A stretch of DNA of 32,512 nt, taken from the NCBI GenBank assembly GCA_020054685.1, contig JAHXBS010000019.1, forward strand, positions 2,903 through 35,414, given 5' to 3'. Numbering within the stretch: position 1 is the first letter of the stretch; every line of letters starts with the position of its first letter. Made by a program: the position numbers and the translations under genes. The notes under the pieces are model-generated. The model saw only the letters and a list, made by a program, of their open reading frames with translations. It had not been told where the DNA came from and did no database searches. Shown one piece after another: positions 9,599 through 17,357 of the stretch. Origin of the DNA: Rickettsiales bacterium (GTDB lineage Bacteria; Pseudomonadota; Alphaproteobacteria; Rickettsiales; UBA1997).

Positions 9599-11944
9599 TT
9601 ATTTTAAAGATTCTTTTATAGCTTGGCTAGCCGTTTTTATTGCTATTATTTCAAGATTTTTAGTCACTTCTTTAGGCATGTCAATTAGATCTTTTTTATT
9701 AGCCTCTGGTATCAAAACAGTTTTGATATTGCCCCTAAGTGCCGCAAGTAGCTTTTCTTTTAATCCGCCAATTTGCAAAACCTTGCCCGTTAGCGTTATT
9801 TCGCCAGTCATAGCTATATCTTTACGGATTTTTTTACCTGACAATACCGAAACCAGCACAACGCACATTGCAACACCGGCTGATGGGACATCCTTAGGGG
9901 TGGCGCCCTCAGGCACGTGAATATGAAAGTCAAATTTATTAAATTTTTTAGAATCAATATTCATGTCACTTGCAATTGATCTTGCATAGCTAAAAGCGGC
10001 CTGGGCAGATTCTTTCATGACATCTCCTAAATGACCAGTAATTTGAATTTTACCGCTTCCTTCAAATTTTAATGCCTCTATATTCAATAAATCTCCACCA
10101 TATTCAGTATATGCCAATCCAGTTACAACACCCTTAAGATCTTGCTCTTTAGCAAGTCCAAAGTTATATTTTTCAACTCCAGCATATTTTGACAAATTAC
10201 TCTTTGTAATTTTAACATTTGAAGTCTTTTTGGTCACTATATCCCTGGTTGCTTTTCTTGCTAGATTAGCAATCTCCCTGCTCAGGCTTCTGACACCCGC
10301 CTCAAAAGTATAGCGCCTAATTAATTCTAATATTGCTTCATTTGATATTTCAAATTCTTGATCACTAAGGCCATTTTCTTTTTGCTCTTTTTGTATAATA
10401 TGTTGCCTAGCAATTGACAATTTTTCTGTTTCAGTATATCCAGAAACTCTGATGATTTCCATTCTATCTCGAAGCGGGATTGGAATATTATTAATGCTAT
10501 TGGCCGTTGCCACAAACATTACATTAGATAGATCATATTCTACTTCCATATAATGGTCCGAAAAATTCATATTTTGCTCCGGATCCAAAACTTCAAGAAG
10601 TGCTGCGGCAGGATCTCCTCGAAAATCATTTGCCATTTTATCTATTTCATCGAGCAATAATAGCGGGTTTGTGACTTCAGATTTTCTCATAGATTGAATA
10701 ATTCTACCAGGCATAGAGCCAATATATGTTCTTCTATGACCCCTAATCTCTGACTCATCTCTAACGCCTCCCAGAGACAATTTGATATATTTACGATTAA
10801 GAGCTTGAGCAATTGACTTTGCCAATGATGTTTTACCAACACCTGGTGCACCCACTAGGCACAAAATAGGTCCCCTAGAATTATTATTTTTAATTTGAAC
10901 AGCTATGAATTCGATAATTCTATCCTTAACTTTTTTTAAAGCGTAGTGATTGCTGTCCAAAATTTCTTGAGCTTTTTGAATATTGTCATTTAGTTTGTCT
11001 TTTTTAGACCAAGGAAGCGCGCAAATCCATTCAAGATAGTTTCTAATGACACCAGATTCAGAGGAAAATGGATTCATCTTAGCTAGCTTTTTAAGCTCTG
11101 ACTCGCATTTTTTTCTGATTTCTTTGCTTAATTTTAGGCTTTTTATTTGCTGCTCCAATTCTTCAATTTCATTATCCTCATCTTGGCCAAGCTCTTTTTT
11201 AATATTTTTGAGCTGCTCCATAAGGTACATATCTTTTTGGCTTTTAGCAAATTTTTCTTGAATTGACTTATTGATTCGCTCTTCCGTTTTAAAAATTTCA
11301 AGCTCTCCTTTGGCTAGCTCAATAGTTTTGTATAATTTTTTTAACAAATCATTTTCCTGGAGAATTTCTTGCTTCTTATCAAGTGGGCCATTTATATTTG
11401 AGGCAATTAAATATACCACCTCAAAGGGCGATCTAATTCTTGGAATCAAGGCTACAATATCTTGAGATATTTTTTTATTATATTTGGCATATTTAGTAAA
11501 ATTATCAATTACTGATTTAATCAGACCCAGCATTTCCTGATTTTTATTTTCGCTTGGCAGGGTGTCGTCAATAACGATTTCTGTTTCACAACAGAAAAAT
11601 CTGTCTGACTTGATAACTCTTTTAACATTAGCGCGAAGGAGACCTTGTATAACTATTTTTAATGTTCCATCAGAGGTTTTAACAGACTCTACAATGTTGC
11701 ATAAAGTGCCCGCTTGATAAAGAGACTTTTCATCAAAATTATTGCTTGTTGCGTCAATTTGCGTGACTGCAAAAATTGGTAAATTAAGCTTTCTGGCCTC
11801 TTCAATTGAAGCTAGAGATTTTTCTCGACCAACTAAAATGGATGATGTCATTTGCGGAAAGATAACCATATCGCGCAGCGGCAGAGTGTAAAATGTCTGC
11901 GATTGTAATTGCTCTTTTTTGATTTGAGATCTTTGTTTTAACAT
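9599..11944 (-). CDS. lon: ATP-dependent Lon protease
   Basis: The 781-residue product has all Lon parts: an N-terminal substrate-recognition domain (about 18-215), a coiled-coil linker, and an AAA+ module with Walker A GAPGVGKT (about 363-370) and Walker B LLLLDEIDK. The C-terminal S16 peptidase domain carries the catalytic Ser688 in KDVPSAGVAM and Lys731 in GGLKEKLLAA. The Ser-Lys spacing of 43 residues equals that of the E. coli enzyme. Lon degrades misfolded and regulatory proteins in the cytoplasm. The gene is transcribed away from rmuC across a short AT-rich region and is followed by yidC after 3 bases. Length and motifs are complete, with no sign of damage. Confidence 0.98.
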   Translation of the reverse strand: MLKQRSQIKKEQLQSQTFYTLPLRDMVIFPQMTSSILVGREKSLASIEEARKLNLPIFAVTQIDATSNNFDEKSLYQAGTLCNIVESVKTSDGTLKIVIQGLLRANVKRVIKSDRFFCCETEIVIDDTLPSENKNQEMLGLIKSVIDNFTKYAKYNKKISQDIVALIPRIRSPFEVVYLIASNINGPLDKKQEILQENDLLKKLYKTIELAKGELEIFKTEERINKSIQEKFAKSQKDMYLMEQLKNIKKELGQDEDNEIEELEQQIKSLKLSKEIRKKCESELKKLAKMNPFSSESGVIRNYLEWICALPWSKKDKLNDNIQKAQEILDSNHYALKKVKDRIIEFIAVQIKNNNSRGPILCLVGAPGVGKTSLAKSIAQALNRKYIKLSLGGVRDESEIRGHRRTYIGSMPGRIIQSMRKSEVTNPLLLLDEIDKMANDFRGDPAAALLEVLDPEQNMNFSDHYMEVEYDLSNVMFVATANSINNIPIPLRDRMEIIRVSGYTETEKLSIARQHIIQKEQKENGLSDQEFEISNEAILELIRRYTFEAGVRSLSREIANLARKATRDIVTKKTSNVKITKSNLSKYAGVEKYNFGLAKEQDLKGVVTGLAYTEYGGDLLNIEALKFEGSGKIQITGHLGDVMKESAQAAFSYARSIASDMNIDSKKFNKFDFHIHVPEGATPKDVPSAGVAMCVVLVSVLSGKKIRKDIAMTGEITLTGKVLQIGGLKEKLLAALRGNIKTVLIPEANKKDLIDMPKEVTKNLEIIAIKTASQAIKESLK

Positions 11945-11995
11945 ATAAAATAAAAAATATTATAATATAATCTATATATAAATTCAAAAATTACA
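11945..11995. promoter_or_regulatory. Short divergent promoter region between lon and rmuC
   Basis: Only 51 bases separate the lon start from the first possible rmuC start at 11996. The stretch is almost pure A/T and includes TATAAT at 11961-11966, suitably placed as a -10 box for the plus strand. No clear -35 box is visible. The assignment is by position and base composition. Confidence 0.35.
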
Positions 11996-13283
11996 ATGAC
12001 AATTGCACTAACTTTTTTTTCAACATTTAGCCTCTGCCTTATTATAAATATAATTTTTCTTATTATAAAAAAAAAATAAGACACTTCAAATGCAGGGTCA
12101 GCTTATTCAAATTTCTAAAGAATTAGAAAATGTTAGACAAGAAAAAGAACAGCAAAAAAATGAATTATTTTTTCAAATTAAGACTCTGCAAAATAAAGTT
12201 TCGCAATTTGAAATTCAGAACCAACTTCTAATTCAAGAAAAAAATATTATTGAAAATGAAAAAAAATCATGGTCCAAAGAAAAAGAAATTATGCTTCATA
12301 AATTATCTGAAGAATTAATAAAAAAGTCTCACGCTCAACAAGAAATTATCAGTAAAAACCAAGAAGAAAATATTAAAAAAATTACCTTAGAGCTTTTTCA
12401 AAATTTTGAAAATGTTACCAATAAAGTATCCTCTCTTAATGACCAGGTGCAAAAATCTAATATTGCTGTTGAACTGACAAATCAAGCGCTGCTTAATCCT
12501 GGCGGATCGGGCAAATCAAGTGAAATTACCTTGGAAAATATTTTAAAAAATTCCGGACTTAAAGAAAAGCAATCATTTAATGATAATGGCGACTATTTAT
12601 TGCAATCTCACTTTTCAAATTATAACTACTCATCAATTGAAGGCAAAAGGCCAGATGCAATCTTATTTTTTTCAAATAATCAAGTTGCAGTAATTGACAG
12701 CAAATCATCATCTCATTTCATTGATTTGCAAAAAGCGCGCACAGAAAAAGACAAAAAATTAGAAAAAGAAATATTAATTAAAATTAAAGAATCTTTTAAA
12801 AAACATCTCGAATCTCTAAAGAAAAAAGATTATGGCAAGATTGTTTTTGAAAGCCTTTTTAATAAAAAAATTGGCGATTATAAAGTAATGACAATCATGT
12901 TTTTACAAACAGAAAAAATGCTTGAAATAATTCACGAAATTGAACCTGACTTTGAAAAAAACGCGCTAGAAAATAATATAATAATTGCTACTCCAATTGG
13001 CTTAATTAATTTATTATCTCAGGCAAGAATAGTAATTGACAGAATCAAGCAAGAAAAAAATATAGAAATATTAAAAGTAGAAATAAAAAAATTATTAGAT
13101 AAGGTGGCGCTGATCTTTAAAGACTCGTCAGAACTTGGAAGATCTCTAAATAAAGCCATAAGTCACCATGATAAAATTACTAGAAATTTAAATCGCGGAA
13201 TCTATAATTCCATAGAAAAAATTTCTGAATTAGGAATTGAAAGTAAAAAATCTCAAGATATAAACAAAATAGAAGAGCAATAA
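11996..13283 (+). CDS. rmuC: RmuC-family DNA recombination protein with 5' membrane anchor out of frame at a poly-A run
   Basis: The main frame from ATG 12090 encodes 397 residues. There is a long coiled coil at about residues 1-130 (Q, K, E, N rich), then the RmuC nuclease-like domain with GGSGKSSEITLENIL, KRPDAILFF and VIDSKSSSHF, and a C-terminal helical tail. RmuC limits DNA inversions and is related to restriction-type nuclease folds. Family members normally start with a membrane helix. Here a separate frame from ATG 11996 encodes MTIALTFFSTFSLCLIINII and ends KKK-stop at a run of ten A (12067-12076). One A fewer would join it directly to the 12090 frame (codons for Asn-Lys-Thr-Leu-Gln-Met). 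Either the full gene starts at 11996 and relies on slippage, or it is frameshifted, or this is a sequence error. Function of the main domain is well supported. Confidence 0.88.
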
Positions 13284-13340
13284 ATTTATGCGCTTTTTTA
13301 TAATGATTTGAATGATTCAATTTATAAATATAAAATTTAT

Positions 13341-13691
13341 ATGGTAAATTTTTTGGCAAAATTTTTAATGATCTTACTGCCAATTTCAAATATTATTATA
13401 TTCCAACATTTTATATCACATAAATTTTCTTCAAATGAATCAACCCATCTAGTTGCACAAATATCACATAATAATTTACACACTAATCATTCAGATAACA
13501 AAATATTTAAGGATCATTCTTGCATCATATGCGATATCTTTGTAACAATTAAAAACTCCTTAAATAATGCCTTATTTTTTAGTTTTTTAGGCCTTATTTT
13601 ATTTATTCAAATTAGAAGTTTTTTAAAGAATTTTTTAGCCAAAAAAAATCACATAAATTACTATTCTCACGCCCCGCCATTAAGCTGTTAA
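13341..13691 (+). CDS. Small two-helix membrane protein with CxxC and His-rich loop, in zinc cluster
   Basis: Starting from the ATG at 13341, the product has 116 residues. A longer TTG start at 13308 exists but adds only polar residues before the first membrane helix. A first hydrophobic segment (FLAKFLMILLPISNIIIF) is followed by a loop with many His (HLVAQISHNNLHTNHSD) and CIICD. A second membrane helix (ALFFSFLGLILFI) and the tail YYSHAPPLSC follow. Short proteins with a CxxC and an APP-type tail (DUF2946-like) are common beside metal-uptake genes; similarity to that group is tentative. It precedes the porin by 33 bases and follows rmuC by 57, so it likely belongs to the metal cluster. A periplasmic metal-binding or sensing role is inference. 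Confidence 0.6.
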   Translation: MVNFLAKFLMILLPISNIIIFQHFISHKFSSNESTHLVAQISHNNLHTNHSDNKIFKDHSCIICDIFVTIKNSLNNALFFSFLGLILFIQIRSFLKNFLAKKNHINYYSHAPPLSC

Positions 13692-13724
13692 AAAACAAAT
13701 ATTAACAACTTAATTTAATAAATA

Positions 13725-15005
13725 ATGAAAAAACATATTATTACTCTTTGCGCAATATCATCTTTGATGATTGGCCAAGCAAATGCACAAAATGTCAATA
13801 AAGAAATAGCTTCTTTAAAAGATCGTCTAAATAATTTAGAAAAATCATTGTCAAAAAGCAATTTAGACGAGATTAGATTTAACCCAAAAATAGGCCTTCT
13901 TCTTAATGGCAAATATCATAAATCATCCAACAAAGATGATGAATTCAATCCTGCAGGCTTTCAATTGGGCAGTCACAGCCATAGCGCTCCTCAAGGCTTT
14001 TGTTTACATGAATCTGAGCTTAGCCTTTCTGCCGATATTGACGATTTATTTAGCCTAAATTCTAATATTATATTTGCCGATGAAGATGGTGAAGATAAGG
14101 TTGAAATTGAAGAGCTCTATGCTCAAACTTCAAAATTACCATATGGTCTTTCTTTAAAAATTGGTCGCTTTTTACCAAATATTGGCTATTTAAATTCTAA
14201 TCACCTTCATACTGATAATTTTGCAAATAGATCAATAGCATTTCGTTCTTTTTTAGGCAATCATTATTTTGATGATGGCGCACAATTATCATGGCTTCTT
14301 CCTACCAGCTTTTATAATGAAATAGGGTTTGGATTATTTTCTGGCAGAAACTTCCCGGCATCTGGCCGAGATAAAAATGGCACCCCAGTAAAAAGCGCCT
14401 TTTTTAAAACTGGTGGCAATTTGCTAAATGGCGAAATCCAGTTAGGAGCATCATATCTTTCCTCAAAAACTGGCGAAAATGATAGGCAAAGCATCCACTC
14501 TCATGATGGCGAGCAAGAAATAAATGCATTTTCAGGTGAAAGTAACTTATTTATTGCCGACTTAAAATATAGCTTTTCTTTAAGCGATAATATAAAAGAA
14601 AATGAAGTCATGATTCAGGGCGAATATTTTAAGCGCGATGAAAAGGGGGCATATTCTCTTGTGCACGATAATACCATAGAAGAAGAAGGCAATATTAATA
14701 CAGCTCAAAGCGGATATTACGCCCAGGCAATCTATAAATTCTTGCCTAAATGGCGAGTTGGATATCGCTACTCAAAGCTTTTTGGTAGCAAAAATAAAGA
14801 TATTGCCAATTTTTATGAAGGAATATTGCAGCATAATAATCACCGACCTTCTGCAAATACTATAATGGTTGATTATACTAATTCAGAATTTTCTAGAATT
14901 CGTTTTGAGTATGAAAATCAGAAGCTACAATATGATGACAGCAATGATAGCGTAACTATACAATATATATTTTCTATTGGCGCTCACCCAGCCCATAAAT
15001 TCTAA
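13725..15005 (+). CDS. Porin-like outer-membrane beta-barrel, likely metal-regulated
   Basis: The 426-residue product has a signal peptide (MKKHIITLCAISSLMIGQANA). A short coiled coil (about 24-47, heptads in KEIASLKDRLNNLEKSL) follows, as in trimeric porins. The rest alternates hydrophobic and polar residues with Gly and aromatic residues typical of outer-membrane strands, and the C-terminus ends with HKF, where Phe is the usual last residue. A His-rich segment (GSHSHSAPQGF) near residue 88 and acidic loops could bind metal. It sits directly before a ZnuA/ZnuB-type pair, which fits zinc-regulated porins known from other proteobacteria. A general porin cannot be excluded. No gene symbol is justified. 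Confidence 0.75.
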   Translation: MKKHIITLCAISSLMIGQANAQNVNKEIASLKDRLNNLEKSLSKSNLDEIRFNPKIGLLLNGKYHKSSNKDDEFNPAGFQLGSHSHSAPQGFCLHESELSLSADIDDLFSLNSNIIFADEDGEDKVEIEELYAQTSKLPYGLSLKIGRFLPNIGYLNSNHLHTDNFANRSIAFRSFLGNHYFDDGAQLSWLLPTSFYNEIGFGLFSGRNFPASGRDKNGTPVKSAFFKTGGNLLNGEIQLGASYLSSKTGENDRQSIHSHDGEQEINAFSGESNLFIADLKYSFSLSDNIKENEVMIQGEYFKRDEKGAYSLVHDNTIEEEGNINTAQSGYYAQAIYKFLPKWRVGYRYSKLFGSKNKDIANFYEGILQHNNHRPSANTIMVDYTNSEFSRIRFEYENQKLQYDDSNDSVTIQYIFSIGAHPAHKF

Positions 15006-15021
15006 ATATTAACATCGACCT

Positions 15022-15058
15022 AGGAGTAAAATAATTTTGTATAAATTATTTTACTCCT
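15022..15058 (+). promoter_or_regulatory. Perfect 16-bp inverted repeat between porin and znuA
   Basis: The arms AGGAGTAAAATAATTT (15022-15037) and its complement (15043-15058) flank the loop TGTAT. There is no T-run after the second arm, so it is not a standard terminator. It could be an RNA processing or stability hairpin that sets different levels of porin and znuA, or a DNA operator. It does not match the Zur boxes I know. Confidence 0.55.
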
Positions 15059-15079
15059 GGACTTATTTAAAGAAAATAT

Positions 15080-15994
15080 ATGAAAAAAATAATATCATCC
15101 CTAATCATAGTTACATGGTCATATTTTGCATGCTTATCCTTTGCTTTGGCTCAAATTAATATCTTTACTTGTGAAGAAGAATGGGCTAGCCTTGCAAAAG
15201 AAATTACCCAAAATAAAGCCAGAATTTCAAATGCCGTAAAAGGCAATCAAGATGCCCATTACGTTCAAGCCAAGCCAAGCCTTATTGCCAAAATCAGAAA
15301 TGCTGATATGATTTTTTGTACTGGAGCAGATCTTGAATCGGGCTGGCTACCTCTTATAATGGAAAAATCCTATAAAAATAGCGCCAAAGACAAAGAAACC
15401 GGATATCTTCTAGCGGCAAATTATGTTGAAAAGCTTGAGATTGTTAAAGATAAAGTGCTAACTAGATCTATGGGACATATTCACCCCTCTGGCAACCCCC
15501 ATATTCATCTCAACCCAAATAATATTGCAATTATTGCTAAAGAATTTACAATTAAGCTAAAAATAATAGATGCCAAAAATAGCCAATTTTATCAAAATAA
15601 TCTAGATAATTTTTTAAATAAATGGCAAAATTCGCTTAATATATGGCAAAAAAGAGCTCAAAAACTAAATAACATTAATTTGATATCTTACCACAATGCT
15701 TGGTCTTATTTGCTAAATTGGCTAAATATTAATCTTGTTACAACAATTGAAGCAAAGCCAGGAATAACGCCTGGATTAAAGCATCTCAATAAAATTGTTA
15801 CCCTTGCTAAAAAAGACAATATTGATCTTATAATATACGCCCCCTTTGAGCCAATAAAAAATATAGATTGGCTCAGTCAAAAAGCAAAAATAAAAGCCGT
15901 TGAACTGCCATTTTCAATCGACAAAAATCACAATGTTAAGGATTTATTCGAGCTATTTGACCAAATTTTAAACAAATTAGAACAAAATACTTAA
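15080..15994 (+). CDS. znuA: Metal (zinc/manganese) ABC transporter substrate-binding protein, ZnuA family
   Basis: The 304-residue product has a signal peptide ending near ALA-QINIF (residues 22-25) and the ZnuA-type fold: two lobes joined by a long helix. Likely metal ligands are His60 (NQDAHYVQAKPS), His141 or His143 (GNPHIHLNP), His205 (ISYHNAW) and an acidic residue near 257 (APFEP). The spacing of the three His matches zinc-binding members. No long His-rich loop is present, unlike E. coli ZnuA. It captures metal in the periplasm and hands it to the permease. It is 2 bases from the permease gene, so they are co-transcribed. Zinc rather than manganese is favoured by the three His but is not proved. 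Confidence 0.87.
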   Translation: MKKIISSLIIVTWSYFACLSFALAQINIFTCEEEWASLAKEITQNKARISNAVKGNQDAHYVQAKPSLIAKIRNADMIFCTGADLESGWLPLIMEKSYKNSAKDKETGYLLAANYVEKLEIVKDKVLTRSMGHIHPSGNPHIHLNPNNIAIIAKEFTIKLKIIDAKNSQFYQNNLDNFLNKWQNSLNIWQKRAQKLNNINLISYHNAWSYLLNWLNINLVTTIEAKPGITPGLKHLNKIVTLAKKDNIDLIIYAPFEPIKNIDWLSQKAKIKAVELPFSIDKNHNVKDLFELFDQILNKLEQNT

Positions 15995-15996
15995 AC

Positions 15997-16758
15997 ATGA
16001 CAGCTGATCTATCAATTACAATATGGCCATTAATTGCCGGGATTTTAATAATTTTAAGCCACGTACCCTTGGGCAATGAGGTATTTCGCCGCCAGATAAT
16101 TTTTATTGATATTTCTCTAGCCCAATTTGCAACTTTGGGCATTATTATTGCCAAATTATTGCATTTGCCTAAATTTTTTGAATTTAGCCTACCTTATATT
16201 GTAGCAATAATTGCAGCTTCAATTTTGTCAAAAACAGATACCAGGTTTCGCCATTGCCAAGAAGCAATTATTGGCAGCTCTTTTATATTTGCATCGTGCT
16301 TGTGCCTTATTTTGCTAAATTATGATCCACATGGCGCCACAGAGCTGAAATATCTACTAGAAGGCAATCTTATTTTTGCAAGCAAGAGTAATATTGCTTT
16401 TTTATTATTATCTTACATTATGGCGATTTTTATTTTGCTAATTTTTAAAAAAAATATTTCCAAAATATTTTATATAATCTTTGCAATAATTGTTACTTCT
16501 TCTGTTAAAATTGCTGGAATTTATTTGGTATTTTCTTTTTTAATAATACCTGCATTTTTTGCCACCAAATTCGCTAATTTTAAATTTCAATATATCTCAG
16601 GAACATTAATAAGCATAGCCTCATTAATTATAGGAATAGCTATATCTTTTAAATTTGATATTGCAATTGGCCTTTCTACCTCATTGGCCCTGATAATGAT
16701 TTCAATCTTTTCTTGTTTTATAGCAGGGAATGTGCAGAAAGTTAAATCACAAACCTAA
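15997..16758 (+). CDS. znuB: Metal ABC transporter permease, ZnuB family
   Basis: The 253-residue product has about eight hydrophobic helices. It also has the family's signature near the start of the permease core, with IDISLAQFATLGIII close to the usual S-LAH-A-LPG region, and the conserved segment VKIAGIYLVFSFLIIPAF. It would form the inner-membrane channel for the metal delivered by ZnuA. It follows znuA with a 2-base gap and is convergent with tonB (5 bases between stops). No ATP-binding subunit follows; znuC must be elsewhere, as is known for scattered znu genes in some rickettsial genomes, or be replaced by another ATPase. Confidence 0.88.
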   Translation: MTADLSITIWPLIAGILIILSHVPLGNEVFRRQIIFIDISLAQFATLGIIIAKLLHLPKFFEFSLPYIVAIIAASILSKTDTRFRHCQEAIIGSSFIFASCLCLILLNYDPHGATELKYLLEGNLIFASKSNIAFLLLSYIMAIFILLIFKKNISKIFYIIFAIIVTSSVKIAGIYLVFSFLIIPAFFATKFANFKFQYISGTLISIASLIIGIAISFKFDIAIGLSTSLALIMISIFSCFIAGNVQKVKSQT

Positions 16759-16763
16759 TTAGC

Positions 16764-17357
16764 TTAATTTATTTTAAATATTATTGGCACAATTACTGAG
16801 GAAGATATAGGCGTATTTTCTTTTAGCCCCGGATTAAATCGCCACCTTTTTACCACCCTAAGAGCTTCCTGATCTAGTATCTTATAGCCACTTGCGCTTT
16901 TAATTTTTGCCCCGCTAACATCTCCATTAGCATTAATCTCGGCCTCAATTAAAACTTTACCTTGATAACCCCGCTCTCTTGCACGCAGCGGATATTTTGG
17001 TTTTGGGTTTTTGTTATAAAGGGGAATTGCTTTTTTAATAAAAATATTTGCTCAATTGGGATGTATTTTACTATTTTTTTTAAAACTAGCAGCCTCTAAA
17101 TCTTTTTTCTTGATATCTTTAGCCAACTTGCCTTTTTTATCATAATCGTAACTAGATGCCTTGCTAGAAAGTGACTCAGCTCTACCTAGATTAGAAGAAC
17201 TTAAGACATTTGTCACAGCTGGGCTTAAAAATTGATATTGAGGCTTTCTATTGCTAGTTTCAATAGCTCTAATAGCTAAATTTATTAGCAATAAATGTGC
17301 TAAAATCGCTATAAACAATATTATTAAATTTGAAAATTCTAACAGCCTATGTCTCAT
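16764..17357 (-). pseudogene. tonB: TonB, interrupted by one in-frame TGA
   Basis: The frame from ATG 17357 to TAA 16764 has 197 codons before the stop. TGA at 17052-17054 (codon 102) interrupts it. The first part has an N-terminal membrane helix (about 8-30) and a polar, Ser/Lys-rich periplasmic linker. After the TGA the same frame gives a complete TonB C-terminal domain: YNKNPKPKYPLRARERGYQG, VLIEAEINANGDV, SASGYKILDQEALRVVKRWRF and a final beta-strand. TonB couples the proton-motive force to outer-membrane receptors. The start overlaps the PepSY stop as ATGA. The cause may be nonsense mutation (for example Trp TGG to TGA), readthrough or a sequence error. No Pro-rich linker is seen, which is unusual but occurs in short TonBs. 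Confidence 0.85.

Noticed and set aside
11802-11987. A 61-codon minus-strand frame overlapping the lon start
   Set aside because: It overlaps lon in another frame, has no domain, and its composition is that of a shadow of the real gene.
15022-15058. Calling the inverted repeat a Zur operator
   Set aside because: It does not match the Zur-box patterns I know, and it is longer than a typical operator; kept as an unassigned hairpin.
17052-17054. UGA read as tryptophan (recoded genetic code) to explain tonB
   Set aside because: PepSY, dsbB and the barrel gene all end in TGA at tight ATGA or TGATG overlaps, and Trp is encoded by TGG throughout intact genes. Normal stop usage is simpler.
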